Shown here: positions 45,218 to 54,219 of the stretch, in pieces | How positions within the stretch are numbered: the stretch's first letter is position 1 | Layout: the number at the start of each line of letters is the position of its first letter | Assembly (NCBI RefSeq): GCF_900169785.1 | Contig: NZ_FWER01000012.1 | Span: forward strand, 148,240 to 212,239 | Direction: 5' to 3' | DNA from: Rhizobium sullae | GTDB lineage: Bacteria; Pseudomonadota; Alphaproteobacteria; Rhizobiales; Rhizobiaceae | DNA: 64,000 nucleotides | Translations under genes and position numbers: made by a program | The notes under the pieces: generated by a model | Seen by the model: the letters and a program-made list of their open reading frames with translations, nothing else | The model's database searches: none | Told to the model about the DNA's origin: nothing

Positions 45218-46134
45218 TGGCAAATCCCGCTTATGTCGCGGTGGATTGGGGTACGAGCAGTTTCAGGCTCTGGCTGATCGGTAAGGACGGCAGCGTTCTT
45301 GGCGAGCGCCGCAGCGGCGAAGGCATGACAACGGCGGCCAAGTCCGGCTTTGCCGATGTGCTGGCGTCGCATCTCGCCGCACTCTCGGTGCCCGAAAACG
45401 TGCCCGTCATCGCCTGCGGCATGGTCGGCGCCAAGCAGGGCTGGATCGAGGCGGGCTATATCGACGTGCCCGCCTCGATTTCTTCGATCCTCGCCGGCGC
45501 CGTTTCCGTTCCGGGCCAAAGCCGGGATGTCCGTATCCTCCCCGGCCTTGCCCAGCGCGACAAGGCATCGCCCGACGTCATGCGCGGAGAGGAAACGCAA
45601 TTGCTCGGCGCACTTGGCCCCGACAGCAAGGGATTGCAGGCCGTCTGCATGCCAGGCACGCACTCGAAATGGGTTCATGTCCAGGATGGCGAAGTGATCG
45701 GGTTTTCGACCTTCATGACCGGCGAACTCTTCGACGCGATCAGCAAGCATACGATCCTGTCGCATGCCGTTGCGGGCGCCGACGAGGCTCAGGCGGGCAA
45801 TTCCGCCTTCAAGGCAGCGGTTTCGGCCGCTTTTAGGCAGCCTGCCATTGCGTCCAACCTTCTCTTTACCGCACGCTCGGGCCAGCTTCTTCACGGACTG
45901 ACAGCGGCCGGTGCGCAGGCAAGGATTTCCGGCACACTGATCGGTCTCGAAATCGCCGGCGCGCTTTCCGATGCTCCGAACGACACGCCTGTCACGCTCG
46001 TCGCTTCGGGCCACCTCCAGGGCCTTTATGAAACGGCCTTCAAGTTCCTATCTGTAAAATACACCGCCATCGATGCCGACACGGCCGTGCGCCGCGGGCT
46101 TTCGGCCGCTGCCGAAGCCATCTGGCCGAATTGA
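45217..46134 (+). CDS. dgoK: 2-dehydro-3-deoxygalactonokinase
   Basis: Phosphorylates 2-keto-3-deoxy-galactonate. The 305-residue protein begins AYVAVDWGTSSFRLWLIGKD, the hallmark of the DgoK family, and continues with VIACGMVGAKQGWIEAGYID, MRGEETQLLGAL and PGTHSKWVHVQDGEV. Its ATG overlaps the dehydrogenase stop by one base (TGATG), so translation is probably coupled. Product is the substrate of the aldolase encoded next. Confidence 0.95.
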   Translation: MANPAYVAVDWGTSSFRLWLIGKDGSVLGERRSGEGMTTAAKSGFADVLASHLAALSVPENVPVIACGMVGAKQGWIEAGYIDVPASISSILAGAVSVPGQSRDVRILPGLAQRDKASPDVMRGEETQLLGALGPDSKGLQAVCMPGTHSKWVHVQDGEVIGFSTFMTGELFDAISKHTILSHAVAGADEAQAGNSAFKAAVSAAFRQPAIASNLLFTARSGQLLHGLTAAGAQARISGTLIGLEIAGALSDAPNDTPVTLVASGHLQGLYETAFKFLSVKYTAIDADTAVRRGLSAAAEAIWPN

Positions 46135-46144
46135 GGAATTTCTC

Positions 46145-46780
46145 ATGATCAACCGCATCCCTTTCCCTTCCATGAAGCGTCCGCTCATCGCCATTCTGCG
46201 CGGCATCAAGCCGGAGGAAACCGAAAGCGTCGTCAGCGCGCTGATCGAGAACGGCCTCACTGCGATCGAAATCCCGCTGAATTCGCCCGAGGCCTTCAAG
46301 TCGATCGAAATTGCCGCGAAAATGGCGCCGCCGGGATGCCTGATCGGCGCGGGCACCGTGCTGACGGTCGATGCCGTCGACAGCCTTCACAACGCCGGCG
46401 GCAAATTGCTCGTCACGCCGAATGTCGAGCCTGACGTCATCATCCGCGCGCGCAGCTACGAGATGGTCTCGATGCCGGGCGTCTTCACGCCGACCGAGGC
46501 CCTCGCCGCCGCCCGCGCAGGCGCTACGGGCCTGAAGTTCTTCCCCGCCAGCGTGCTTGGACCTTCGGGCATAACGGCCATTCGCGCCATTCTGCCGCCC
46601 GATCTCGTGATTGCGGCGGTCGGCGGAGTCTCCGACAAGAATTTCGCGGACTACACGAAAGCGGGCATTCTGGCCTTCGGCCTCGGCACCAGCATTTACA
46701 TGCCCGGAATGACGGCCGCGGAGGTTGCCGAGCGCGCCAAGGCTACCATTTACGCCTATGACGCAGCCGTAGGAGCGTAG
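46145..46780 (+). CDS. dgoA: 2-dehydro-3-deoxy-6-phosphogalactonate aldolase
   Basis: Splits KDPGal into pyruvate and glyceraldehyde 3-phosphate. The 211-residue class I aldolase has LIAILRGIKPEE, IEIPLNSPEAFKSIEIAAK, IGAGTVLT, LLVTPNVEPDVI, SMPGVFTPTEAL and the Schiff-base lysine in GLKFFPASVLGP, the KDPG/KDPGal aldolase pattern. ATG at 46145 follows the dgoK stop by ten bases with GAGGAA in between. Confidence 0.95.
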   Translation: MINRIPFPSMKRPLIAILRGIKPEETESVVSALIENGLTAIEIPLNSPEAFKSIEIAAKMAPPGCLIGAGTVLTVDAVDSLHNAGGKLLVTPNVEPDVIIRARSYEMVSMPGVFTPTEALAAARAGATGLKFFPASVLGPSGITAIRAILPPDLVIAAVGGVSDKNFADYTKAGILAFGLGTSIYMPGMTAAEVAERAKATIYAYDAAVGA

Positions 46781-46784
46781 GCAT

Positions 46785-47672
46785 ATGACTGAGATTTACG
46801 AGTTCGAGGGCAAAACGCTTTGCAATACCAGTTCGGTACTTGGCGAAGGCCCGACCTACGATCCGGACACCGACACCGTCTGGTGGTTCAACATCCTCGG
46901 CAAGGAACTGCACGAATTGAACCTCGGCACTGAAGAAAAGAAGATGCATCCGCTTCCGATGATGGCGAGCGTGCTTGCGCGCATCGACGACAAGCGCCAG
47001 TTGCTCGCAACCGAAGAAGGGCTTTTCGTCCGCGATATTGGCAACGGCAATCTGACCTTCTATGCCGCGCTTGAAAACGACAACCCGGAAAACCGCTCGA
47101 ATGACGGCCGAACGCACCCATCCGGCGCACTCTGGATCAGTACGATGAGCAAGCGGGCGGAGAGCCAGGCAGGCGCGATCTATCACGTTGCAGGCGGCAA
47201 GGTGACGAAGATCTTCAGCGGCATCAGCATTCCTAATTCAATCTGCTTCTCGCCCGACGGCACAATCGGCTATTACACGGATACGCGCATCAGCCGCCTC
47301 ATGCGCGTGATGGTTGATCCGCAGACAGGGCTTCCGGCGGGCGAGCCGATCGTGATGGTCGACAGCATGGATGATCCCGGCGGCCTCGATGGTTCCGTCT
47401 GCGACGCGGACGGCTATATCTGGAATGCACGCTGGGGTGCAGGCGTCGTCGACCGGTACAGCCCGGACGGCCTGCGTATCGCCCGCTACAAGGTTCCTGC
47501 CGCACAGCCCTCCTGTCCGGCCTTCATCGGCGTCAATGCGGACCGGCTGGCAGTGACGACCGCCTGGGAAGGGCTCGACGACACCGCGCGCTCATCGCAG
47601 CCGCAGGCCGGTGCGCTGCTGGAGCTTGGCGTGACGGTTAAGGGCGTTTTCGACCCGGTCTACGTGCTCTGA
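46785..47672 (+). CDS. SMP-30/gluconolactonase family lactonase
   Basis: Six-bladed beta-propeller lactonase of 295 residues. Family landmarks are SSVLGEGPTYDPDTDTVWW with the metal Glu, NDGRTHPSGALWISTMSK, IPNSICFSPDGTIGYYTDT and DDPGGLDGSVCDADGYIWNA. It would open the sugar lactone made by the dehydrogenase. It begins four bases after dgoA. The missing step of the pathway, galactonate dehydratase, is not in the window. Confidence 0.9.
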   Translation: MTEIYEFEGKTLCNTSSVLGEGPTYDPDTDTVWWFNILGKELHELNLGTEEKKMHPLPMMASVLARIDDKRQLLATEEGLFVRDIGNGNLTFYAALENDNPENRSNDGRTHPSGALWISTMSKRAESQAGAIYHVAGGKVTKIFSGISIPNSICFSPDGTIGYYTDTRISRLMRVMVDPQTGLPAGEPIVMVDSMDDPGGLDGSVCDADGYIWNARWGAGVVDRYSPDGLRIARYKVPAAQPSCPAFIGVNADRLAVTTAWEGLDDTARSSQPQAGALLELGVTVKGVFDPVYVL

Positions 47673-47684
47673 AAAGCAAATCTT

Positions 47685-47729
47685 CAACGAATACGGCGCG
47701 TTTCCGGCGGAAGCGCGCCGTATTCGTTG
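47685..47729 (+). terminator. Very long perfect hairpin after the galactose-type operon
   Basis: CAACGAATACGGCGCG (47685-47700) pairs perfectly with its complement at 47714-47729. The loop itself folds further (TTCC with GGAA, preceded by a T-G pair), giving about 21 pairs around a three-base loop. There is no T run after it, so it may act more in 3' end protection than in intrinsic termination. Confidence 0.65.
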
Positions 47730-47799
47730 CAGCCGCCAAAATCACACGCATATCGATAAAAATTCCGTGAAGATCGCGCGATTTTCGGTGTCTATTCCC

Positions 47800-47824
47800 G
47801 GAACCAAAAGCCTATCCAGTCATT
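47800..47824 (+). promoter_or_regulatory. Candidate EcfG (RpoE2)-type promoter
   Basis: GGAAC, 16 bases, CATT, about 90 bases before the PRC-barrel gene. The general-stress sigma factor of rhizobia uses GGAAC-N16/17-CGTT; this has one mismatch. PRC-barrel proteins are common in that regulon, which makes the site plausible. Confidence 0.35.
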
Positions 47825-47915
47825 TTCCTTTTGAACCGGCACGGAAAAAGACGCCAAGAACAGAACCGGCGGCCGCGCTTAAGACCCACTCGAGGAACAC
47901 AAAGGTAGGTTCGAA

Positions 47916-48527
47916 ATGACACGCAAACTTCTGACGACCGTTGCCGCTGGCGCCTTGTTTGCCACGGCTTTCGCGCCGGCGGCATTCTCGCAGACTGCAC
48001 CGCAGCCGGCCACCCCCGATGCAACCCAGACGGCTCCGGCCGACCCGGCAGCACCAAAGATGCCGAATGCAACCGCTCCGGCTGGTAACGAGGCCCAGGC
48101 TCCGGCCCCGGCCCCAACGACAGATACGGCGCAGGCAGGTGCTGGCGGATACCTGACAGAACAGGGTCCGGACCAGATCAGCGCCAATTCCTATATTGGC
48201 CAGTCTGTCTATAGCGGCCAGAACGAAAGCATCGGTAGCGTCAACGACCTGATCATGAAGAAAGATGGCGGCTTGGTTGCTGCTGTGATTGGTGTTGGCG
48301 GCTTCATTGGTCTTGGCGAAAAGAACGTCGCAGTGCCGATGGACAAGATCACCGTTGCCCAGAACACTCAGGACGGCAGCCTTAAGCTGACGACCTCCGA
48401 AACGGTAGACTCTCTGAAGGCCGCTCCCGAATTCAAGACCCTGCAGGCCCTGGCTGCTGAAAGGGCTCCGGCGCCTTCGGGCACGATGCCGTCAGACCCG
48501 ACCGCTACGGGTTCGACCAATAAGTAA
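47916..48527 (+). CDS. Exported PRC-barrel domain protein
   Basis: A 203-residue protein with a signal peptide (TRKLLTTVAAGALFATAFAP, cleavage near FSQ). A Pro/Ala/Thr-rich linker leads to a PRC-barrel domain: ANSYIGQSVYSGQNESIGSV, NDLIMKKDGGLVAAVIGVGG and EKNVAVPMDKITVAQN. The C terminus is again Pro/Ser/Thr-rich. Such proteins are periplasmic and often stress-induced in Rhizobiaceae, but their role is unknown. It has its own terminator and a candidate stress promoter. Confidence 0.88.
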   Translation: MTRKLLTTVAAGALFATAFAPAAFSQTAPQPATPDATQTAPADPAAPKMPNATAPAGNEAQAPAPAPTTDTAQAGAGGYLTEQGPDQISANSYIGQSVYSGQNESIGSVNDLIMKKDGGLVAAVIGVGGFIGLGEKNVAVPMDKITVAQNTQDGSLKLTTSETVDSLKAAPEFKTLQALAAERAPAPSGTMPSDPTATGSTNK

Positions 48528-48550
48528 TCCCGCGCGGTGAGTATAGCGTA

Positions 48551-48583
48551 GGCGGCGGTGCCCAGTTGGGCGCCGCCGTTTTC
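48551..48583 (+). terminator. Terminator after the PRC-barrel gene
   Basis: GGCGGC-GGT-GCCC, AGTT, GGGC-GCCGCC with a three-base bulge, followed by GTTTTCT. A good rho-independent terminator on the plus strand. Confidence 0.75.
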
Positions 48584-48694
48584 TATAGAGAGTAAAAGCG
48601 CGAGGCGTCGTAGATTGCCGCATGGACATCAGTGTCAGATGCTTGAACAAGCATCATGGCGCGGGCAGGATGAATTGCATGCCTTGCGCAGGTT

Positions 48695-50056
48695 TCAGGC
48701 CGGCACGCGATCGATCGCGGTCGCATCGTAATAGTTCTCGTGGAGGAAGCGCAACGTCGCGATACCGTCTGCAGGCTTGCCGAAATGGTAGCCCTGCCCC
48801 ATGCCGCAACCGAGCGACCGCAGCTTCACGGCCTCCGAATAATCTTCGATGCCCTCGGCAACCACTTCGAGATCGAGCCCCTCGCACATCGTCAGGATCG
48901 CCTTGATGATATGCTCGGAGGCGCGATCGGAATTGATGCGCGAGACGAAGGCGCGGTCGATCTTCACCTTGTCGAAGATGAAGTCGCGCAGGCGCCCGAG
49001 GCTCGATTGACCGGTGCCGAAATCGTCGAGCGAGATGCGCACGCCCGCCTGCCGCAGATCGGAAAGGATGCGGTGGGCGGTGTCGGCAGAGCTCATGACG
49101 GCCGTTTCGGTGATTTCCAGCTCCAGCCGGTGCGGATCGAATCCGACGCGGCCGAGGATGGAGAGCACGTTACTGCTCGTGCCGGGATCCATGAGCTGCG
49201 CGGAGGACAAGTTGAAGGACAGGAACAGTTCGCGGGGCCAGGAGAGTGCTGCCTCCGCCGCCTTCCGAAGCAAGGTTTCCGACAGCGCGTCGATAAAGCC
49301 GCGTTCTTCGGCAAGCGGCACGAAGACGCCCGGCGAAACGAAACCGAGATCAGGATCGTTCCAGCGTGCCAAGGCCTCAAAACCGACGACCTGACTATTC
49401 GACAGGGAGACGATCGGCTGGAAATGCACATCGATGGCGTCCGAGATGATGGCATTTCGGAGCGCCTGCTCGAGTTGCGTCGCGCGCTTCATCTCCTGCG
49501 CGATCTCGCGCGAATAGACGGTAATCTGGCTGCGGCCGCGGCGTTTGGAACGATAGAGAGCGGTTTCAGCGCTTTTCAGAAGCTCATCGAATTCTGCGCC
49601 GGCAAAAGGGTAGATCGCAAAGCCGAAGGAGGAGGAAAGCCGGACATTGCGGTCGCCGAGATCATAGGGCGCAGACAAGACCTCGCGGATCATTTGGCCG
49701 AACTTTTCAGCACTCGCGCGCTCGAAGATCAGCGGCAGCACAAAAGCGAATTCGTCACCGTCGTGGCGGGTGACCAGTGCACCGTCCGGAATACATGCCT
49801 TCAGGCGATGAGCCACCTGGCAGAGAATTTCGTCGCCGGCTGCAGAACCGAAGAGGTCATTGATCGGCTTGAAAGAATCGAGGTTGGCGATGCCGACGGT
49901 GAACGGCGCCGGATCGCTCGCGCGTTCGGTGGAAATCTGGGTGACCCTGTCGCGCATGCGGTGTCGGTTGCCGAGCCCGGTCAGCGGATCGGTGTAAGCC
50001 ATGGCCTGTAGCTCGTTCTGGCTCACAGGCAAGAAGGGTATGTCCACCGACTTCAT
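48695..50056 (-). CDS. GGDEF/EAL protein, probable c-di-GMP phosphodiesterase
   Basis: A 453-residue cytoplasmic protein without a visible sensor domain. The GGDEF half begins at AYTDPLTGLGNRHRMRDRV. Its active-site motif reads DGDEF (99-103), and the metal Asp in the DxDxFK motif is Asn58 (NLDSFK), so cyclase activity is unlikely. The EAL half keeps all catalytic positions: FEALARW, FNLSSAQL, LEITETAV, SLDDFGTGQSSLG, KVKIDRAFV, VAEGIED and MGQGYHFGKP. A phosphodiesterase, perhaps allosterically controlled by the GGDEF half, is the likely role. It lies near another signalling gene (PAS/receiver). Confidence 0.9.
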   Translation of the reverse strand: MKSVDIPFLPVSQNELQAMAYTDPLTGLGNRHRMRDRVTQISTERASDPAPFTVGIANLDSFKPINDLFGSAAGDEILCQVAHRLKACIPDGALVTRHDGDEFAFVLPLIFERASAEKFGQMIREVLSAPYDLGDRNVRLSSSFGFAIYPFAGAEFDELLKSAETALYRSKRRGRSQITVYSREIAQEMKRATQLEQALRNAIISDAIDVHFQPIVSLSNSQVVGFEALARWNDPDLGFVSPGVFVPLAEERGFIDALSETLLRKAAEAALSWPRELFLSFNLSSAQLMDPGTSSNVLSILGRVGFDPHRLELEITETAVMSSADTAHRILSDLRQAGVRISLDDFGTGQSSLGRLRDFIFDKVKIDRAFVSRINSDRASEHIIKAILTMCEGLDLEVVAEGIEDYSEAVKLRSLGCGMGQGYHFGKPADGIATLRFLHENYYDATAIDRVPA

Positions 50057-50172
50057 CGTTCAACCTGAGATTTCGTCACTCCCTTCGGGAAGAATGGCGG
50101 GCAAGTCTTAACAAACCGATAGTAAGCCGGCTCGAAGCCGCCCTCGGCATGAGCCAGCGGCAACGTTTCCGC

Positions 50173-51897
50173 TCAGAGGCGTGCCCGCAGCGGCTCGCCG
50201 GCAAGATGCTTCTGGAACAGCGTCTCCAATATGTCCGGGCTGACCGGCTTCATGATGACGTCGTCCATTCCCGCCTTCGCACACTCGGCGCGATCCCGCT
50301 CGAATGCTTGCGTCAGGACGCCGATGATTGGCGTCCTGTTCGGATGGCCATCTTCCATCTGGCGGATCATGCGCGCCGCCTCGAAGCCGTTCAATCCCGG
50401 CAACGAAATGTCCATCAGCACGATCTGCGGCCTGTGTTCCGCCCAGAGACGTACCGCCTCGTCGCCGCTCGGCGCGATCAGGTAGCGATAGCCCAATCCC
50501 TCCAGGATCTGGGAGAAGACGATCTGGTTGATGTCGTTGTCTTCCGCTACCAGCACCTCCAGCAGATCTGTCTCGGAAGCGGTGTTGATTTCCCAGTCAG
50601 CCTCGCCCACAGCTGCGGCAGCACGGTTGTTACGGTTGAAGTGGCGGGCGATCTGGAAGGTCAGCTCATTGGCAAGCTGGAAGCCGTCCATGACCAGCGC
50701 CGGGATACCATAATGTCCAGCGAGCTCCAGGCAGCGCATGCCCATCTGATTGTCGACGATCAGAAGATCCAGCGAGATGCCGGACGAGGTTGCGATTTCA
50801 AGGAAGCGCTCCTCCTCGTCATCGCCCCGAACCGAGCAGGCCTCGAAGCCATATTTCGCAAGGGTGCGGAGTGCGGCCGTTTCGGCAGCGAGGTCGCCCG
50901 TGACGACCAGAATCTTGCGGCCGGAGAAATTCTCCGGAACGATCGTCTCCATGGCGGCCGGCGGCCGGCGCTCGTTGTCGCCGTTCAGCGGTACATAAGC
51001 GCGGCGAAATGACTGGCTGCTGGAAGCGGTAACGGAAGTTGCCTGCTCGAATTCGTCGAGATCGGCGCCATCACGCGGCAGATCCTGCATCGTTGATACG
51101 ATGAAATAGCGCCCCGGCTTGCCAATGCGGTGCTTGCGGCTGACAATGTCGCGCTCCGAACCGTCGCGGGCGACCTGCCGCTGACGCACGACCGACATTT
51201 CGCCCGTCTCCAGGACATGCCGGTCGCTGTCTTCGAAGCGTTTGGCGATATCTGGGGAGAAGAGGTCGCCGCTCTTACGGCCGAGCACTTCCTCGGCGGT
51301 CGTCTGGTATTTCTCGCAGAAGGCGATGTTGACCGCGACATAGGTGAGATTGCGATCCTTGACGAAGAGCGGGAACGGCAGATTGTCGAGGACATCCTCG
51401 GTCAGCTGCACGCGTTGGAGGTCGGAGCGCCACTGCTCTTCGCGCTTCTTCTCCTCGGAAATGTTGGAAATGATCGATACGCAATAGCCGCTCGGCAGAC
51501 GGCGCTTGACCAGACGGATCCAGCGGTCGCTGCCATGGCGCTCAACGATTTCGAAGCGCTCGCGCCAGTGGGACGCAATCTTCTGGGACAGCCAATCCTC
51601 GCGTCCGAGCGGCACGCCCGGTTGCCTGGCTGCATATTGCTGGCGCACGCCGGTGTCGTAGACGGCGCCGAGAAAATCGCGAAGCCGGGTTCCGGGCTTC
51701 AGCGTCACGGATGAAATCGGGAAGAAATCGAGCACCTGACGGCTCGCGAAGATCATTTGATCGTTCTTGTCATAGATGATAAGAGCAGCCGAAAGGCCAT
51801 CCGAAATGGCGTCGAAGAGCGCTGCCTGCAGGTCGATTTCGGCCGGCATTTCATCGCTCACGGATGATGCGTCCGCCTTTTCGCAGCCGGCACTCAT
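50173..51897 (-). CDS. PAS-PAS-receiver protein without a kinase domain
   Basis: A signalling protein of about 574 residues. Two PAS domains are visible: residues 20-150 (AALIIYDKNDQMIFASRQVL) and 165-275 (LPFPLFVKDRNLTYVAVN). They are followed by a degenerate receiver-like domain (KILVVTGDLAAETAALRTLA) and a good C-terminal receiver (EVLVAEDNDINQIVFSQIL, phospho-acceptor Asp in IVLMDISLPGLNGFEAARMI, Lys in VIMKPVS). No histidine kinase HisKA or HATPase domain is present, so it resembles a hybrid kinase that lost its kinase core or a receiver that senses through PAS. No transmembrane helix. An alternative GTG start lies 15 bases upstream. Confidence 0.85.
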   Translation of the reverse strand: MSAGCEKADASSVSDEMPAEIDLQAALFDAISDGLSAALIIYDKNDQMIFASRQVLDFFPISSVTLKPGTRLRDFLGAVYDTGVRQQYAARQPGVPLGREDWLSQKIASHWRERFEIVERHGSDRWIRLVKRRLPSGYCVSIISNISEEKKREEQWRSDLQRVQLTEDVLDNLPFPLFVKDRNLTYVAVNIAFCEKYQTTAEEVLGRKSGDLFSPDIAKRFEDSDRHVLETGEMSVVRQRQVARDGSERDIVSRKHRIGKPGRYFIVSTMQDLPRDGADLDEFEQATSVTASSSQSFRRAYVPLNGDNERRPPAAMETIVPENFSGRKILVVTGDLAAETAALRTLAKYGFEACSVRGDDEEERFLEIATSSGISLDLLIVDNQMGMRCLELAGHYGIPALVMDGFQLANELTFQIARHFNRNNRAAAAVGEADWEINTASETDLLEVLVAEDNDINQIVFSQILEGLGYRYLIAPSGDEAVRLWAEHRPQIVLMDISLPGLNGFEAARMIRQMEDGHPNRTPIIGVLTQAFERDRAECAKAGMDDVIMKPVSPDILETLFQKHLAGEPLRARL

Positions 51898-52076
51898 TCC
51901 TTCACGTCCCACATCTATCCGATTTCATAGCACTGTCTGGTTGTGTGCGATCAAAATGCCAGCTTTCTCCTAACGGCGGCTTAACGCTAAGCACCCCAAT
52001 TCATGGGGAAACACAGTCCCTGCGGATGGAGCGTTTTCGCCCTTCCCTCGGGCACGCGAATCCACGAAAATGAAGC

Positions 52077-53918
52077 ATGGCCATCAGACAGCTCTCCGAA
52101 ACGCTCATCAACCAGATCGCCGCCGGCGAAGTCATCGAACGCCCGGCAAGCGCGGCGAAGGAGCTGATCGAAAATGCGCTGGACGCCGGCGCGACACGCA
52201 TCGAGATCGCTACGTCCGGCGGCGGCAAAGGCCTGCTGCGGGTCAGCGACAACGGTTCGGGCATGGAAGCGGCCGATCTCGAACTTGCCGTGAAGCGGCA
52301 TTGCACCTCGAAGATTTCCACGACGCTCGACGACATCCGCACACTCGGCTTTCGCGGCGAAGCGCTACCTTCGATCGGCTCCGTGGCGAAGCTCAGCATT
52401 TCCAGCCGCCGCAAGGATAGTGCGGACGGCAGCGAGATTGCGGTTGCGGGCGGCAAGGTGCTGCATCTGAGACCCTCGGCCGCCAACCCCGGCACGATCG
52501 TCGAAGTGCGCGACCTGTTTTTCGCAACGCCCGCACGATTGAAATTTCTCAAGACAGAGAAGGCGGAAGCGGCTGCCATCACCGACGTCGTCAAGCGCAT
52601 GGCGATCGCCTTTCCCGACGTTCGCTTCGTGCTCTCCGGCACCGATCGCAGCACGCTTGAATTTCCGGCGACCGGAGAGGATCACCTCGCGCGCATGGCG
52701 CAGGTGCTCGGCAAGGAATTCCGTGACAATGCGATCGAGCTCGATGCGGAGCGCGAAGGCATCACACTCACCGGCTTTGCCGGCGTGCCGACCTTCAACC
52801 GCGGCAACTCCGCCCATCAATACGCCTTCGTCAACGGACGGCCGGTCCAGGACAAGCTGATCCTTTCGGCGATCCGCGGCGCCTATGCCGAGACGATCCC
52901 GGGCGGGCGCTACCCGGTGGCCGTCCTGGCGCTGACGCTCGATCCGGCGCTGGTTGATGTCAACGTGCATCCGGCGAAGTCGGACGTGCGCTTTCGCGAT
53001 CCGGGCCTTGTGCGCGGCCTGATCGTCGGTGCGGTGCGCGAGGCGCTGGCGCGCGATGGAAGCCGGGCGGCGACGACCGGCGCGGACGACATGCTTTGCT
53101 CCTTCAGGCCCGGTTTCAAGCCGAACTACCAGCGGCCGCAGCAAGCCGCATGGTCGGCCGAGACCTCCCCATCGCGCCCCTTTCAGACCGCAAACGGCGG
53201 TTTTGGTCAGACCCCAAATGGCCATTTTGGCGAAAGGCTGCAGGCGTCCTTCGACGGGCTGAGCATGCCGACTGCACGCGCCGAACCGCAGGCGCAGGCA
53301 TGGCAGCAGCCCGCACCGGCCGAAGAGCCGCCGCCGCGTTACCCGCTCGGCGCCGCTCGGGCGCAGATCCACGAAAACTACATCGTCGCGCAGACGGATG
53401 ACGGGCTTGTCATCGTCGACCAGCACGCCGCGCATGAGCGGCTGGTGTTCGAGGCGATGCGCAAGGCGCTGCATTCGAAGCGGCTGCCGTCGCAGGTGCT
53501 GCTAATCCCGGAGATCGTCGACCTTCCGGAAGAAGATTGCGACCGGCTGATGGTGCATGCCGAAGGCCTCGGAGAACTTGGGCTTGCGATCGAGCGCTTC
53601 GGGCCGGGGGCGATTGCCGTGCGCGAAACGCCGGCCATGCTCGGCGAGGTCGATGCGCAGGGCCTCATCCGCCAGCTTGCCGACGAGATTGCCGAATGGG
53701 ATACGGCTTCCGGCCTTTCGGCCAAGCTCGAATACGTCGCCGCGACTATGGCCTGCCACGGCTCGGTGCGCTCCGGCCGCAGGCTCCGGCCGGAGGAAAT
53801 GAACGCGCTGCTTCGGCAGATGGAAGTGACGCCGGGCTCCGGCCAGTGCAATCACGGGCGACCGACCTATATCGAACTGAAGCTGGCCGATATCGAGCGC
53901 CTGTTCGGACGCAGCTGA
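52077..53918 (+). CDS. mutL: DNA mismatch repair protein MutL
   Basis: GHKL ATPase that couples mismatch recognition by MutS to strand removal; 613 residues. The N-terminal ATPase has [26 protein letters not shown] and [17 protein letters not shown]. The C-terminal domain has [12 protein letters not shown] near residue 448, which fits the DQHAx2Ex4E endonuclease motif of MutL proteins from bacteria without MutH, and ends [15 protein letters not shown]. The linker carries a tandem 24-base repeat at 53184-53231 that encodes [16 protein letters not shown]. Confidence 0.97.
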   Translation: MAIRQLSETLINQIAAGEVIERPASAAKELIENALDAGATRIEIATSGGGKGLLRVSDNGSGMEAADLELAVKRHCTSKISTTLDDIRTLGFRGEALPSIGSVAKLSISSRRKDSADGSEIAVAGGKVLHLRPSAANPGTIVEVRDLFFATPARLKFLKTEKAEAAAITDVVKRMAIAFPDVRFVLSGTDRSTLEFPATGEDHLARMAQVLGKEFRDNAIELDAEREGITLTGFAGVPTFNRGNSAHQYAFVNGRPVQDKLILSAIRGAYAETIPGGRYPVAVLALTLDPALVDVNVHPAKSDVRFRDPGLVRGLIVGAVREALARDGSRAATTGADDMLCSFRPGFKPNYQRPQQAAWSAETSPSRPFQTANGGFGQTPNGHFGERLQASFDGLSMPTARAEPQAQAWQQPAPAEEPPPRYPLGAARAQIHENYIVAQTDDGLVIVDQHAAHERLVFEAMRKALHSKRLPSQVLLIPEIVDLPEEDCDRLMVHAEGLGELGLAIERFGPGAIAVRETPAMLGEVDAQGLIRQLADEIAEWDTASGLSAKLEYVAATMACHGSVRSGRRLRPEEMNALLRQMEVTPGSGQCNHGRPTYIELKLADIERLFGRS

Positions 53919-53982
53919 AAAGGCTGGCAATAATGCTTTCGGCGCGATATTGGCAGTCGAAGGCAACAGGGAACGGAGCAGG

Positions 53983-54213
53983 ATGAACTTGTTTGAGGGA
54001 AACGGAAACCGCGAGGCGAAGATCCGCTATCTCGATGCAGATTTCCAAATCCTGTCGCCGGGCTCCTATGTGATCTGCGCCATGACCGGCAAGCACATCC
54101 CGCTCGACGAGTTGCGCTACTGGAGCGTCGCGCGCCAGGAACCCTATGCCGACGTCGTTTCTTCGCTCGAAGCCGACAAGCGCGCCGGCGTTCTGCCGAA
54201 TCAAAAGCGCTGA
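53983..54213 (+). CDS. DUF2093 domain protein
   Basis: A 76-residue protein, EAKIRYLDADFQILSPGSYV then CAMTGKHIPLDELRYWSVAR, matching the DUF2093 family that occurs next to mutL or lpxK in Rhizobiaceae. ATG at 53983 follows GGAGCAGG. Function unknown. The GNAT remnant follows directly. Confidence 0.85.
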   Translation: MNLFEGNGNREAKIRYLDADFQILSPGSYVICAMTGKHIPLDELRYWSVARQEPYADVVSSLEADKRAGVLPNQKR

Positions 54214-54219
54214 TCCAGG

